Origin: Pseudomonadota bacterium
Lineage (GTDB): Bacteria; Pseudomonadota; Alphaproteobacteria; Acetobacterales; Acetobacteraceae
Assembly: GCA_021780935.1 (NCBI GenBank)
Contig: JAJXXT010000031.1
Span: 1-24,475, forward strand
Direction of reading: 5' to 3'
DNA: 24,475 nucleotides
Shown here in pieces: positions 14,648 to 23,344 of the stretch. Both the position numbers and the translations under genes were made by a program. Below the pieces are notes generated by a model that saw nothing but the letters and a program-made list of their open reading frames with translations, ran no database searches and was not told the origin of the DNA. Position 1 is the first letter of the stretch; every line of letters begins with the position of its first letter.

Positions 14648-16453
14648 TCAGGCGTCCATCTTCAGCGCGGCCAGAAACGCGCTCTGCGGAATCTCCACCT
14701 TGCCGAACTGGCGCATCCGCTTCTTCCCCTCTTTCTGCTTCTCCAACAACTTCCTCTTGCGCGAGATGTCACCGCCATAGCACTTCGCCGTCACGTCCTT
14801 CGCCAGCGCCCCGATCGTCTCGCGCGCGATCACCCGCCCGCCGATCGCCGCCTGAATCGCGATCTTGAACAATTGTTTCGGTATCAGATCTTTCAGCCGC
14901 TCGCAGATCGCCCGCCCGCGCTTCTCCGCCGCACTCCGGTGCGCGATGAACGACAGCGCGTCCACCGGGTCCGCATTCACCAGGATCGAAATCCGCACCA
15001 GGTCGCTCTCGGCATACCCGTCCATCTGGTAGTCGAAACTCGCATAGCCCCGGCTCACGGATTTCAGCCGGTCATAAAAATCGAACACCACCTCGTTGAG
15101 CGGCAGCCGATACACCGCCATCGCCCGGTTGCCGACATAGGTCAGGTCCACCTGCTGTCCGCGCCGTTCGTTGCACAACGTCAACACCGCGCCCAGATGC
15201 TCGTCCGGCACCAGGATCGTCGCCCTGATCCACGGCTCCTCGATATGGTCGATCAGCGAGGGATCCGGCATGTCCGCGGGGTTATGCAGCTCGCTCACCT
15301 CCCCGCGCGTCGAATGCACCCGATAAACCACCGAGGGCGCCGTCGCGATCAGGTCGAGGTCGAACTCCCGCGACAGCCGCTCCTGCACGATCTCCAGATG
15401 CAACAAGCCCAGAAACCCGCAGCGAAACCCGAACCCCAGTGCCGCCGATGTCTCCGCTTCGTAATGAAAGCTCGCATCATTCAGCCGCAGCTTGCCCAGG
15501 CTGTCGCGCAGTTTCTCAAAATCATCGGCGTCCGTCGGATACAATCCGCACCACACCACCGGCACCGAGGGCTTGAACCCCGGCAGCGCCTCGGTCGCCG
15601 GCCGCCGGTCATCGGTTATCGTGTCGCCGACAGAACAATCCGCAACCGTCTTGATCGCCGCGGTGATATAGCCCATCTCCCCCGGCCCGAGGTCGTCCAC
15701 CGCCACCAGCTTCGGCGTGAACACGCCCACCTGCTCCAGCAGGTGCACCGCCCCGGTGGACATCATCCGCAGCCGCATGCCCTTCTTCAGCCGCCCGTCC
15801 TTCACCCGCACCAGGATCACCACGCCGAGATACGGGTCGTACCAGGAGTCCACCAGCAGCGCCCGCAGCGGCGCCGCGTCGTCCCCCGTGGGCGGCGGCA
15901 GCCGCGTCACCAGCGCCTCCAGCACCCCCTCGATGTTCAGCCCGGTCTTGGCCGAAATCTCCACCGCGTCCGAGGCATCGAGCCCGATCACATCCTCGAT
16001 CTGCTGGCGCACCCGCGCCACATCCGCCGCCGGCAGATCCACCTTGTTCAGCACCGGAACAATCTCGTGGTTCGCCTCGATCGCCTGATAGACGTTCGCC
16101 AGCGTCTGCGCCTCCACCCCCTGGCTCGCGTCCACCACCAGCAGCGAGCCCTCGCACGCCGCGAGGCTGCGGCTCACCTCATAGGCGAAATCGACATGGC
16201 CGGGCGTGTCCATCAGGTTCAGCACATAGTCGAGCCCGTCCTTCGCCCGCCACGCCAGCCGCACGGTCTGCGCCTTGATCGTGATCCCCCGCTCGCGCTC
16301 CAGCTCCATGTTGTCGAGCACCTGGTTGGTCATCTCGCGCTCGGAGAGCCCGCCGGTCGTCTGGATCAGCCGGTCGGCCAGCGTCGATTTGCCATGGTCG
16401 ATATGCGCGATGATCGCGAAATTGCGGATGCGCTCGATGGGGGTCGCCGTCAT
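14648..16453 (-). CDS. lepA: Elongation factor 4 (back-translocating GTPase LepA)
   Basis: This 601-aa translational GTPase matches the usual LepA length of about 600. From the ATG at 16453 the protein begins [17 protein letters not shown]. It has the G1 loop AHIDHGKS (16-23), RGIT in switch I (55-58), DTPGHVDF (82-89) and NKVD (136-139), then EF-G-like domains. The characteristic LepA C-terminal tail is present ([19 protein letters not shown] and the FLAALK end). LepA binds stalled or mis-translocated ribosomes and aids 30S assembly. The reading frame continues upstream to 16546, but those 31 codons do not resemble LepA and overlap the upstream gene, so the internal ATG is preferred. It lies 43 bp downstream of the ClC gene on the same strand. 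Confidence 0.97.
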   Translation of the reverse strand: MTATPIERIRNFAIIAHIDHGKSTLADRLIQTTGGLSEREMTNQVLDNMELERERGITIKAQTVRLAWRAKDGLDYVLNLMDTPGHVDFAYEVSRSLAACEGSLLVVDASQGVEAQTLANVYQAIEANHEIVPVLNKVDLPAADVARVRQQIEDVIGLDASDAVEISAKTGLNIEGVLEALVTRLPPPTGDDAAPLRALLVDSWYDPYLGVVILVRVKDGRLKKGMRLRMMSTGAVHLLEQVGVFTPKLVAVDDLGPGEMGYITAAIKTVADCSVGDTITDDRRPATEALPGFKPSVPVVWCGLYPTDADDFEKLRDSLGKLRLNDASFHYEAETSAALGFGFRCGFLGLLHLEIVQERLSREFDLDLIATAPSVVYRVHSTRGEVSELHNPADMPDPSLIDHIEEPWIRATILVPDEHLGAVLTLCNERRGQQVDLTYVGNRAMAVYRLPLNEVVFDFYDRLKSVSRGYASFDYQMDGYAESDLVRISILVNADPVDALSFIAHRSAAEKRGRAICERLKDLIPKQLFKIAIQAAIGGRVIARETIGALAKDVTAKCYGGDISRKRKLLEKQKEGKKRMRQFGKVEIPQSAFLAALKMDA

Positions 16454-16496
16454 GCCGCCGCAGATAGTCGCTTTTCGCGCGTCTGTCAGCGTCCCC

Positions 16497-17855
16497 TCAA
16501 TGGAACCGCCGCGCCAGTGTCGCATAGAGCGGTTTGCGGCAGACAAAGCGCGAGGTCTGCAGCGCGATCAGTGCCGCCGCCATCAGCGGCACCGTCAGCC
16601 CCTCGTTGTTGGTCATCTCCATCACGATCACGGTCGCCGTCAGTGGCGCCTGCACCACGCCCGAGAAATAGGCGACCATCCCCAGCAGCACCAGCGCGCC
16701 CGGCCCCGCCACCGGCACCAGCGGCGCCAGCGCCGCCCCCAGCCCGCTGCCCACGGCCAGCGACGGCGCGAAAATCCCGCCCGGCATGCCGCTGAGATAG
16801 GATACCGTCGTCGCGATGAACTTCGCCACCGTGAACAGCACCGCGTCCGCCGGCGCCGCCGCGGTCTGCTCCACCAGCGCCTTGGCCGGCCCATAGCCGC
16901 TGCCCAGCGCCGCGCCGCCGGTCGCCAGCCCCACCAGCGCCAGCACCAGGCCGCACAGCACCGCGAACCCCACGGGGCTGCGCATCGCCAGCCGCCGCAC
17001 CGGTGCCGGCCACAGCCGCGCCCCCTCCACCAGCAACCGCGCGAACAGCCCGCCCGCGAGCCCGCCCACCACGCCGGCCAGCGGCACCGCCGCCCACCCC
17101 CAGCCCCAGCCCAGCGCCGCACTCGTGGTGCCGAAATACGTGTAGTTCCCGGCAATCCCGACCGTCGCAATACCGCCCAGCACCACGGCATAGAGCGTCC
17201 CGCCGAGGGTCGAGCTGCGCACCCCGTGGCCCAGCTCCTCGATCGCGAACACCACCCCCGCAATCGGCGTGTTGAACGCGCCGGCAATGCCCGCGGCACC
17301 GCCGGCGAGGATCAGCGCCTGGCGCACCTCCGCCCGCGGCATCTTCAGCAGCCGCCCGAGCCCATGCATCGTCGCCGAGCCAATCTGCACGGTCGGCCCC
17401 TCACGCCCGATCGAGGCGCCGCAGACCAGGCCGAACACGCACATCGCCACCTTCGCCACCGCCACCCGCGCGGACAGCACCCGGTTCTGCCGCTCTGGCT
17501 CCATGTGCAGCGCCGCGATCGCCTGCGGAATGCCGCTGCCCTGTGCCCCCTGAAAATAGTTCTGCGTCAGCCACACGGAAATGCCGAGCCCCGCCGGGCA
17601 CAGAATGAAGAACATCCACGGCCGCCCCGCCGTCAGCGCGGTGAACACATTCCCCGCCCAGTCGCCGGCGCGCGCGAACAGGATCGCGATCACCGCCACC
17701 AGCAGCGCGCCCACCATGAACGCCATGCGCCGCTGCCACTGCCGCGGCGAGAGCAGCGGCAGCCGCTTCCAGTAACGCAGGCGCGAGATCGGGCGAGCGG
17801 GAACGGCGGCTGAACCCTCGGCGCCTGGGGCACCGTCGGCGGCGGAGACGGACAA
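16497..17855 (-). CDS. ClC-family chloride channel or Cl-/H+ antiporter
   Basis: This membrane protein of about 452 aa carries the ClC selectivity motifs: GSGIPQ (106-111), GREGPTVQ (150-157) with gating Glu152, and GGIFAPSL (359-366). A Glu-Glu pair follows [11 protein letters not shown] (206-207) at the position of the internal proton-transfer glutamate in ClC-ec1, which favours an antiporter. The Tyr that coordinates the central chloride in ClC-ec1 (MTDNY) aligns with Glu in MTNNEG (418), as far as I can align by eye. The start is uncertain. TTG at 17855 has GAGG eight bases upstream and gives a normal cytosolic N-terminus. The frame stays open to a GTG at 18107, but most of those extra codons are Arg-rich and unlike ClC proteins. 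No C-terminal CBS domains are present. Confidence 0.88.
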   Translation of the reverse strand: MSVSAADGAPGAEGSAAVPARPISRLRYWKRLPLLSPRQWQRRMAFMVGALLVAVIAILFARAGDWAGNVFTALTAGRPWMFFILCPAGLGISVWLTQNYFQGAQGSGIPQAIAALHMEPERQNRVLSARVAVAKVAMCVFGLVCGASIGREGPTVQIGSATMHGLGRLLKMPRAEVRQALILAGGAAGIAGAFNTPIAGVVFAIEELGHGVRSSTLGGTLYAVVLGGIATVGIAGNYTYFGTTSAALGWGWGWAAVPLAGVVGGLAGGLFARLLVEGARLWPAPVRRLAMRSPVGFAVLCGLVLALVGLATGGAALGSGYGPAKALVEQTAAAPADAVLFTVAKFIATTVSYLSGMPGGIFAPSLAVGSGLGAALAPLVPVAGPGALVLLGMVAYFSGVVQAPLTATVIVMEMTNNEGLTVPLMAAALIALQTSRFVCRKPLYATLARRFH

Positions 17856-18149
17856 TTGGGCCTCGCAGGATTGGGATGCGGCACGCCGGCCGCCCAAAAA
17901 ACTGTCTATCCCAACCCGATGCGCCCTGCCAACCCGCACCGCCTCAGAAGCGCAGCCCCGCCGCTCTTCCCGCCCGTGTTCCCGCTCCCGCCGACGCCGC
18001 CACCGCCGGCGTGCCCACCACGGCCCGAACGCGCCCATGATCCGCGTTCCGTCAGCAAAACAAGCCGTGATGAACGTGTTCGTCCCGTCATTGCCGACCT
18101 TGAGCACCGCCAGCGCATCACTTCCCGCCAGTCGCGCCCGGCCGGCGCC
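17856..18149. other. Gap between pheT and the ClC gene, with a possible short coding patch
   Basis: No recognised gene lies here. On the minus strand, in frame with both pheT (after its TGA) and the ClC gene, positions about 18016-18125 read DALAVLKVGNDGTNTFITAC and then FADGTRIMGAFGPWWA, with mostly G/C third positions. After this the frame becomes Arg-rich (RRRWRRRREREH) and looks non-coding, while the two other minus frames there read Gly-rich or Ala-rich. This could be a small or frameshifted ORF, or a spurious ClC N-terminal extension. I recognise no family. Confidence 0.3.
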
Positions 18150-20606
18150 TCACCCGCGCAGCACGGCCCCCGTCGCCTTGGCCACGGCGGCGACGATCTT
18201 CGCCCCCACCGCCTCGATCTCGGCTTCGGTCAGCGTCTTTTCGCGCGGCTGCAGCATCACCTCGATCGCCAGCGAAACCTTGCCCTCGGGCACCGTCTCG
18301 CCCTCGTAGCGATCAAACAGCGAAACCCCGGCGATCAGCCCGCGCTCCGCCCCCCGCGCCGCGCGCAGCAGTGCCTCCGCCGCCACTCCCGCATCCACCA
18401 GGAACGCGAAATCTCGCCGCACCGGCTGCAACGCGGAAAGCTCGGGTGCCGCCCGCCGACGCCGTTTCGGTTCGGCAATGGCATCGAGATCGAGCGCGAA
18501 CCCCGCCGCCCCCGGCAGATCGAGTGCCGCGCACACCCTCGGGTGCAGCACGCCAAACACCCCCAGCACCGTCTTCGGCCCCTGCCGCACCACGCCGGAC
18601 CGGCCGGGGTGGAACGACGCCGGCGCATCCGCGGTCACCGACAGCGCTTCCATCGGTACGCCGAGCGCCGCCAGCAGCGCCCACAGATCCGCCTTCGCAT
18701 CCATCGCGTCATAGTCGCGCGCCGGCGCCGCCCAGTGCCGCGGCGTCGTCCCCGCGCGCAGCCCCGCCGCCCACTGGTGCTGCCGGCTTGCCAAGGCGGG
18801 GTCGAACGCCGGCCCCACCTCGAACAGCAACGCCGCCTCCTCGCCGCGCGCCGCGTTGCGCGCCGCGGCCTCGGCCAGGGTCGCCAGCACCGTCGGGCGC
18901 ATCGTGTCGAGATCGGCGGAAATCGGATTCTCCACCGCCAGCAACGCATCCGCGAACAGCGCCGCCCGCCCGCGCCGCATGAAGCTGAACGTCACGCATT
19001 CCACCAGGCCCCGCGTCGCCAGCACCCGCCGCGCCAGCGCCGCCCGGCTTTGCGCCGGCGACAGCGTCGGGGTCGGGATCGGCGCGATCCCCGGCATCGA
19101 GACGGGCGGCACCGCATCGAGCCCGCCGAGCCGCAACACCTCCTCGATAAGGTCCGCCTCGGGCTCCATCACCGCGCGCCCCGCGGCAGCCTTCGCCGCC
19201 ACCTCCGCCGAAAGCTCTGGCGCCGGCTCCAGCGGCGAATCCTGCGCGATATCGTTGCGCCATGACGGAACCGAAACGACCATCCGCGCCGCGTCACGCT
19301 CGATCACGCCGAAGCCGAGCCGTTCCAGCCGCGCAACCGCCTCATCCGGCGCCACGGCGAGCCCGCCGAAACTCTCCAGCCGCGCGAAGCGCATCGCCGC
19401 CGTCCGCCGCCAGTCGGGTGCTGCTCCGGCGGCCACCACCTCGCTCGCCTCGCCGCCGCAGAGCTCGATGATCAACGCGGTCGCCGCCTCCAGCGCGTCC
19501 GGCATCAGTGCCACGTCGATCCCGCGCTCGAAACGCTGCCGCGCGTCGGAGGAAATGCCATGCCGCCGGCCGGAAAGCGCCACCCGCACCGGGTCGAAAT
19601 ACGCACACTCGACAAAGACCTCGCTCGTCGCCGCGTCGCACCCCGTAGGCTCGCCGCCCACCACACCCGCGAGCGACTGCACCCCCGCCGCGTCCGCAAT
19701 CGCGCAATCCTCGGCCGTGAGCGTCACCTCCCGCCCGTGCAGCCCCAGCAGCGTCTCGCCGCACCCCGGCCGCAGCGTCAGCACATCGCCCCGCACCTTG
19801 CCGACATCGAACACATGCAGCGGTCGGCCGAGATCGAAGGTAAAGAAATTCGTCACATCCACCAGCGCGTTGATCGGCCGCAGCCCGATCGAGGTCAGCC
19901 GCCGCACCAGCCAGTCCGGGCTCGACCCGTTGCGCAGCCCGCGCACCGCCCGCCCCAGAACCCAAGGGCAGTATTCCGGATATTCGATCCGCCATTGCAA
20001 CGGCGAGGCATAGGCTGCGGCCACCGGTGCCGCCGCATGCGCCCGGAGCGTCCCGACCCCGGCCGCCGCGAGGTCGCGCGCCACGCCGCGCACCGACAGC
20101 GCATCGCCGCGGTTGGGCGTCACCGCGATCTCGATCACCGGGTCATCCATCCCCGCCCATGCGACATACGACACACCCACCGGTGCCGCGGGGTCGAGAT
20201 CGACGATCCCCGTATGGTCGTCGCCAAGCCCCATCTCGCGCATGGAAAGCAGCATCCCGGCGCTCTCGACACCGCGAATATTGCCGGTCTGCAACGTGAT
20301 CCCGGTCCCCGGAATGAAACTCCCCGGTGCCGCGAACACCGCCTTCATCCCCGTGCGCGCATTCGGCGCCCCGCACACGACGGAAACGATCGCCTCGCCG
20401 GTATCCACCTTGCACGCCCGCAGCCGGTCCGCGTTGGGGTGCTGCACCGCCTCGATCACGTGCGCAATCCGAAACGACCCCAGCGTCGCCGCCGGATCAT
20501 CGACGCCTTCGAGCTCCAGCCCGATCCGCGTCAGCGCATCGGTGATCTCATCGAGGCTCGCGGTCGTATCCAGATGCTGGCGCAGCCAGGAGAGCGAGAA
20601 CTTCAT
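18150..20606 (-). CDS. pheT: Phenylalanyl-tRNA synthetase beta subunit
   Basis: This 818-aa protein has the full bacterial PheT architecture. A short N-terminal segment (MKFSLSWLRQHLDT) leads to the EMAP-type tRNA-binding domain (about 40-150, with HPNADRLRACKVDTG). The B3/B4 editing region (about 215-385), B5 region (about 400-475) and catalytic-like core follow. The C-terminal ferredoxin-fold anticodon-binding domain begins near residue 725 (LQPVRRDFAFLVD) and includes LFDRYEG and KSLAIEV-like segments. The alpha2-beta2 enzyme charges tRNA-Phe, and the beta subunit binds tRNA and edits mis-acylated Tyr-tRNA. Its ATG overlaps the pheS stop by four bases (ATGA), so translation is coupled. Length is normal and no defect is seen. 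Confidence 0.97.
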   Translation of the reverse strand: MKFSLSWLRQHLDTTASLDEITDALTRIGLELEGVDDPAATLGSFRIAHVIEAVQHPNADRLRACKVDTGEAIVSVVCGAPNARTGMKAVFAAPGSFIPGTGITLQTGNIRGVESAGMLLSMREMGLGDDHTGIVDLDPAAPVGVSYVAWAGMDDPVIEIAVTPNRGDALSVRGVARDLAAAGVGTLRAHAAAPVAAAYASPLQWRIEYPEYCPWVLGRAVRGLRNGSSPDWLVRRLTSIGLRPINALVDVTNFFTFDLGRPLHVFDVGKVRGDVLTLRPGCGETLLGLHGREVTLTAEDCAIADAAGVQSLAGVVGGEPTGCDAATSEVFVECAYFDPVRVALSGRRHGISSDARQRFERGIDVALMPDALEAATALIIELCGGEASEVVAAGAAPDWRRTAAMRFARLESFGGLAVAPDEAVARLERLGFGVIERDAARMVVSVPSWRNDIAQDSPLEPAPELSAEVAAKAAAGRAVMEPEADLIEEVLRLGGLDAVPPVSMPGIAPIPTPTLSPAQSRAALARRVLATRGLVECVTFSFMRRGRAALFADALLAVENPISADLDTMRPTVLATLAEAAARNAARGEEAALLFEVGPAFDPALASRQHQWAAGLRAGTTPRHWAAPARDYDAMDAKADLWALLAALGVPMEALSVTADAPASFHPGRSGVVRQGPKTVLGVFGVLHPRVCAALDLPGAAGFALDLDAIAEPKRRRRAAPELSALQPVRRDFAFLVDAGVAAEALLRAARGAERGLIAGVSLFDRYEGETVPEGKVSLAIEVMLQPREKTLTEAEIEAVGAKIVAAVAKATGAVLRG

Positions 20607-21703
20607 GCTCCCACCCCGCTCCGGCCGGCCTCGTGCAGCATCGTCGGCAGCAGCGCGCTGGTGCCATAATGGCGCAGCCAGCGCAGGTCGCTCTCATAGA
20701 AGGGCCGCAGATCGGCAATGCCGTTCTTCAGCATCGCGATCCGCTCGATCCCCATACCGAAGGCAAACCCCTGCCACTCGCTGGGATCGATGCCGCAATT
20801 GGCCAGCACCTTCGGGTGCACCATGCCGCTGCCCAGAATCTCCAGCCAATCCCCGCCGCGCCCAAGCTCGCCGGTCCGCCGGTTCCACCCGATATCGACC
20901 TCCATCGAGGGCTCGGTGAACGGGAAATAGGAGGATCGGAACCTGACCGGCAGGCCGGAAATCCCGAAATACGCCCGCAGGAAGTCGATCAGGCAGCCCT
21001 TCAGGTGCCCGAGCGTCAGGTTGCGGTCGATCGCCAGCCCCTCGCACTGGTGGAACATCGGCGAATGCGTCGCGTCATGGTCGGCGCGATAGGTCCGCCC
21101 CGGCACGATCACGCGGATCGGCGGCGGTGCCGCCAGCATCGTGCGCACCTGCACCGGCGAGGTATGCGTCCGCAGCACCGGCCGCCGCCCATCCGCGCCC
21201 GCCGCGAGGTAGAACGTGTCCATGTCCTCGCGCGCGGAATGATGCGCGGGGATGTTCAGCGCTCCGAAATTCCGCCAGTCATCCTCGATGTCCGGCCCCT
21301 CGGCGATGCGGAACCCCATCGCCCCGAACAGCGCCGCGATCTCCTCCGCCGCGCGCGAGATCGGGTGGATGAGGCCCTGATGCGCAAACGCGGCGGGCGA
21401 GGGCAGGGGCGGCAGCGTCGGGTCGATCCGCTCGGCCGCCACCCGCGCATCGAGGGCTCCCGCCTCCAGCACCTGGCGCCGCGCCTCGATCATCGCGGCA
21501 AGCTCGTCGCGCAGCCGGTTCAGTCTGGCGCCGCGCTCGCGCCGCGCCTCGGGGTCGAGCGCGCCCAGCCCCTTCAGCAGCGCCGTCAGGCTCCCGCTGC
21601 GCCCCAGCACGCCCACGCGCACCGCGTCCCACGCGCGCAGATCCTCGGCCACGTCCAGCGCCGCCGCGGTCCGCGCCCGCAATTCCGTCAGTTCGTCGCT
21701 CAT
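20603..21703 (-). CDS. pheS: Phenylalanyl-tRNA synthetase alpha subunit
   Basis: This 366-aa class II synthetase subunit carries an N-terminal coiled-coil region (about 1-85, charged Arg/Glu/Leu-rich) for tRNA-Phe binding and then the catalytic core. Visible motifs are HTSPVQVRTM, GRTYRADHDATHSPMFHQ (motif 2 region), FPFTEPSMEVDI, GSGMVHPKVL and GFAFGMGIERIAML (motif 3). Together with PheT it catalyses ATP-dependent attachment of phenylalanine to tRNA-Phe. The ATG at 21703 (MSDELTELRA) is chosen because it gives the usual PheS N-terminus; a GTG at 21715 is an in-frame alternative. It follows rplT by 41 bp on the same strand. Confidence 0.97.
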   Translation of the reverse strand: MSDELTELRARTAAALDVAEDLRAWDAVRVGVLGRSGSLTALLKGLGALDPEARRERGARLNRLRDELAAMIEARRQVLEAGALDARVAAERIDPTLPPLPSPAAFAHQGLIHPISRAAEEIAALFGAMGFRIAEGPDIEDDWRNFGALNIPAHHSAREDMDTFYLAAGADGRRPVLRTHTSPVQVRTMLAAPPPIRVIVPGRTYRADHDATHSPMFHQCEGLAIDRNLTLGHLKGCLIDFLRAYFGISGLPVRFRSSYFPFTEPSMEVDIGWNRRTGELGRGGDWLEILGSGMVHPKVLANCGIDPSEWQGFAFGMGIERIAMLKNGIADLRPFYESDLRWLRHYGTSALLPTMLHEAGRSGVGA

Positions 21704-21744
21704 CGCCAGTCCCACATGTGACGCGGTGGGAAGGCGCCGGCCGG

Positions 21745-22098
21745 TCAGCCCGCTGCCTTCACCTTCTCCACGATCGCCGCGAAGCTCGCGGGATCGTCAT
21801 AGGCGACGGCGGCGAGCACCTTGCGGTCCATCTCGATCCCCGCCGCCTTCAGTCCGGCGATAAATCGCGAATAGGTCAGCCCGTGCTCGCGCACGGCGGC
21901 GTTGATGCGCTGGATCCACAGGCCGCGGAACTCGCGCTTCTTCACCCGCCGGTCGCGATAGGCGTATTGCAGCGACTTCTCCAGCCGCTCCAGCGCGATC
22001 CGATAGCTGGTGGAGCTGCGCCCGACAAACCCCTTGGAGGCGTCGAGAACCTTCTTGTGACGGGCGTGGGTGGTCGTGCCCCGTTTGACGCGTGCCAT
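21745..22098 (-). CDS. rplT: 50S ribosomal protein L20
   Basis: This 117-aa basic protein begins [18 protein letters not shown] and contains [20 protein letters not shown] and [16 protein letters not shown], all diagnostic of bacterial L20. L20 binds 23S rRNA early in 50S assembly. The start is supported by GAGGAGAA 8-10 bp upstream, and that site overlaps the rpmI stop codon. This is the usual rpmI-rplT pair followed by pheST. Length is normal. Confidence 0.98.
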   Translation of the reverse strand: MARVKRGTTTHARHKKVLDASKGFVGRSSTSYRIALERLEKSLQYAYRDRRVKKREFRGLWIQRINAAVREHGLTYSRFIAGLKAAGIEMDRKVLAAVAYDDPASFAAIVEKVKAAG

Positions 22099-22110
22099 GT
22101 CCCGTTCTCC

Positions 22111-22314
22111 TCAGCGCAGCCCGTAGGGGGTCCATTGCTGGACGGTCAGCCCGTCCTCGTGCGTCAGCACCTGGCTGCCGCGATTCTGCCGCTTGGTCTT
22201 CTGGCTGCGGTTGATCAGCCCGTGGCGCTTGTTCCCGGGGCCCGCCAGCACCTTGCCGGTGGCGGTGATCTTGAATCGCTTCTTGACCGAGCTCTTGGTC
22301 TTCATCTTGGGCAT
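22111..22314 (-). CDS. rpmI: 50S ribosomal protein L35
   Basis: This 67-aa protein begins [20 protein letters not shown] and contains GKRHGLI-like [17 protein letters not shown], typical of L35. The ATG at 22314 has a strong AGGAGAA site upstream; longer in-frame readings upstream have no L35 similarity. It is the first gene of a minus-strand run rpmI-rplT-pheS-pheT. infC, which often precedes rpmI in bacteria, is not here: the upstream gene is dapF on the other strand. Confidence 0.98.
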   Translation of the reverse strand: MPKMKTKSSVKKRFKITATGKVLAGPGNKRHGLINRSQKTKRQNRGSQVLTHEDGLTVQQWTPYGLR

Positions 22315-22378
22315 TTGGTTCTCCTCATGATGGGGCGCCCGGTCGCGCGATGGGTCGAGCGACGGGCGCGATGTCGCG

Positions 22379-22399
22379 GCCAGGCATGCCCTGCCTGGC
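22379..22399 (-). promoter_or_regulatory. Leader hairpin upstream of rpmI
   Basis: A perfect 8-bp inverted repeat, GCCAGGCA and TGCCTGGC with a 5-base loop, falls just downstream of the predicted rpmI start of transcription and about 65 bp before the rpmI ATG. It could protect the 5' end or take part in ribosomal-protein autoregulation of the leader. L20-mediated control is known in other bacteria, but I cannot show that this hairpin mimics an L20 site. No T-tract follows, so a simple terminator is unlikely. Confidence 0.45.
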
Positions 22400-22415
22400 G
22401 CGCAAACGGCCGGGC

Positions 22416-22444
22416 CGTATAGCCGCCGCCGCCGGGCCATGCAA
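22416..22444 (-). promoter_or_regulatory. Probable sigma70-type promoter of the rpmI-rplT-pheST run
   Basis: On the minus strand, TTGCAT (22444-22439) is followed after exactly 17 bp by TATACG (22421-22416), a good housekeeping -35/-10 pair in otherwise very GC-rich sequence. Transcription would start near 22409 and give a leader of about 95 nt before rpmI. Confidence 0.6.
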
Positions 22445-22454
22445 CCGCGCGCCC

Positions 22455-22483
22455 TTGTCCGCCTCGCTGGGCCGACCCATAAG
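22455..22483 (+). promoter_or_regulatory. Possible dapF promoter
   Basis: TTGTCC (22455-22460) and CATAAG (22478-22483) are separated by 17 bp and each match the sigma70 consensus at four of six positions. Transcription would begin close to 22490, at or next to the first dapF ATG, giving a leaderless message or pointing to the second ATG (22511) as the start. The match is moderate. Confidence 0.3.
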
Positions 22484-22489
22484 GCGCGC

Positions 22490-22531
22490 ATGCCCACCGC
22501 CTTCCGCAAAATGCCCACCGCTTTCCGTAAG
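22490..22531 (+). repeat. 21-bp tandem duplication of the dapF start
   Basis: Two adjacent 21-bp units (22490-22510 and 22511-22531) both encode MPTAFRK. They differ at three bases, all synonymous third positions (GCC/GCT, CGC/CGT, AAA/AAG). The duplication provides two equivalent start codons and adds seven residues to the N-terminus. Confidence 0.9.
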
Positions 22532-23344
22532 ATGCACGGCGCCGGAAACGACTTCGTCGTGGTGGACACGCGCGGCCGCGCGCCGCTCTCGCCGGCCGAG
22601 GCCCGCACCCTCGCCGACCGCCACCGCGGCATCGGCTGCGATCAGGTGATCGGGCTGGAGGCGCCGGCGGGAGGGCAGGGGGCGGATGTCTTCATGCGCA
22701 TCCGCAACCCGGATGGCAGCGAGGCCGGCGCCTGCGGCAACGCCACGCGCTGCGTCGCGGAACTGCTGCGCGAGGCCACCGGCCGCACAAGCCTCACCAT
22801 CCGCACCATCGCCGGCGACCTCCCGGCCACCCACCAGGGCGGCGGCGTCTGGTCGGTGGACATGGGCGCGCCCCGCCTCGCCTGGGCCGAGATCCCGCTC
22901 GCCGGCCCCGCCGACACCCTCGCCCTGCCGCTCGCAATCGAGGATCTGCGCCACCCCGCCGCCGCCTCCATGGGCAACCCGCACGCCACGTTCTTCGTGG
23001 ACGACCTCGCTGGCATCGACATCCCCCGCCTCGGCCCGCTGCTCGAACACGCACCCATCTTCCCCGAGCGCGCCAATATCGGCTTCGCGCAAATCCTCGC
23101 CCCGGGGACCGATGGCCAAGACCGCATCCGCCTGCGCGTCTGGGAGCGTGGCGCCGGCCTCACCCTGGCCTGCGGCTCCGGCGCCTGCGCCACCCTGGTC
23201 AACGCCGCCCGCACCGGCCGCGCCGGCCGCGCCGCCACCCTCCTCCTCGACGGCGGCGAACTGCACATCGCCTGGCGCGCCGACGACCACGTCGTCATGA
23301 CCGGCCCCACCGCCACCGCCTTCACCGGAAGCATCGAGCTGTGA
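22490..23344 (+). CDS. dapF: Diaminopimelate epimerase
   Basis: This 284-aa enzyme interconverts LL- and meso-diaminopimelate for lysine and peptidoglycan synthesis, using two active-site cysteines without cofactor. Both are present: Cys82 in GACGNATRC and Cys228 in ACGSGACAT. The N-terminal [13 protein letters not shown] block and the [12 protein letters not shown] segment are typical. The first seven codons are tandemly repeated (MPTAFRK twice), so 22490, 22511 and 22532 are all in-frame ATGs. 22490 has an AAGG at 22481-22484 and is taken as the start; 22511 would give the more typical DapF N-terminus. The stop overlaps the next start (GTGA). It is divergent from rpmI. Confidence 0.96.
   Translation: MPTAFRKMPTAFRKMHGAGNDFVVVDTRGRAPLSPAEARTLADRHRGIGCDQVIGLEAPAGGQGADVFMRIRNPDGSEAGACGNATRCVAELLREATGRTSLTIRTIAGDLPATHQGGGVWSVDMGAPRLAWAEIPLAGPADTLALPLAIEDLRHPAAASMGNPHATFFVDDLAGIDIPRLGPLLEHAPIFPERANIGFAQILAPGTDGQDRIRLRVWERGAGLTLACGSGACATLVNAARTGRAGRAATLLLDGGELHIAWRADDHVVMTGPTATAFTGSIEL

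Noticed and set aside
14873..16795. Long plus-strand open frame (640 codons) opposite lepA and the ClC gene
   Set aside because: His/Arg/Gln-rich antisense translation; both minus-strand genes are intact and recognisable.
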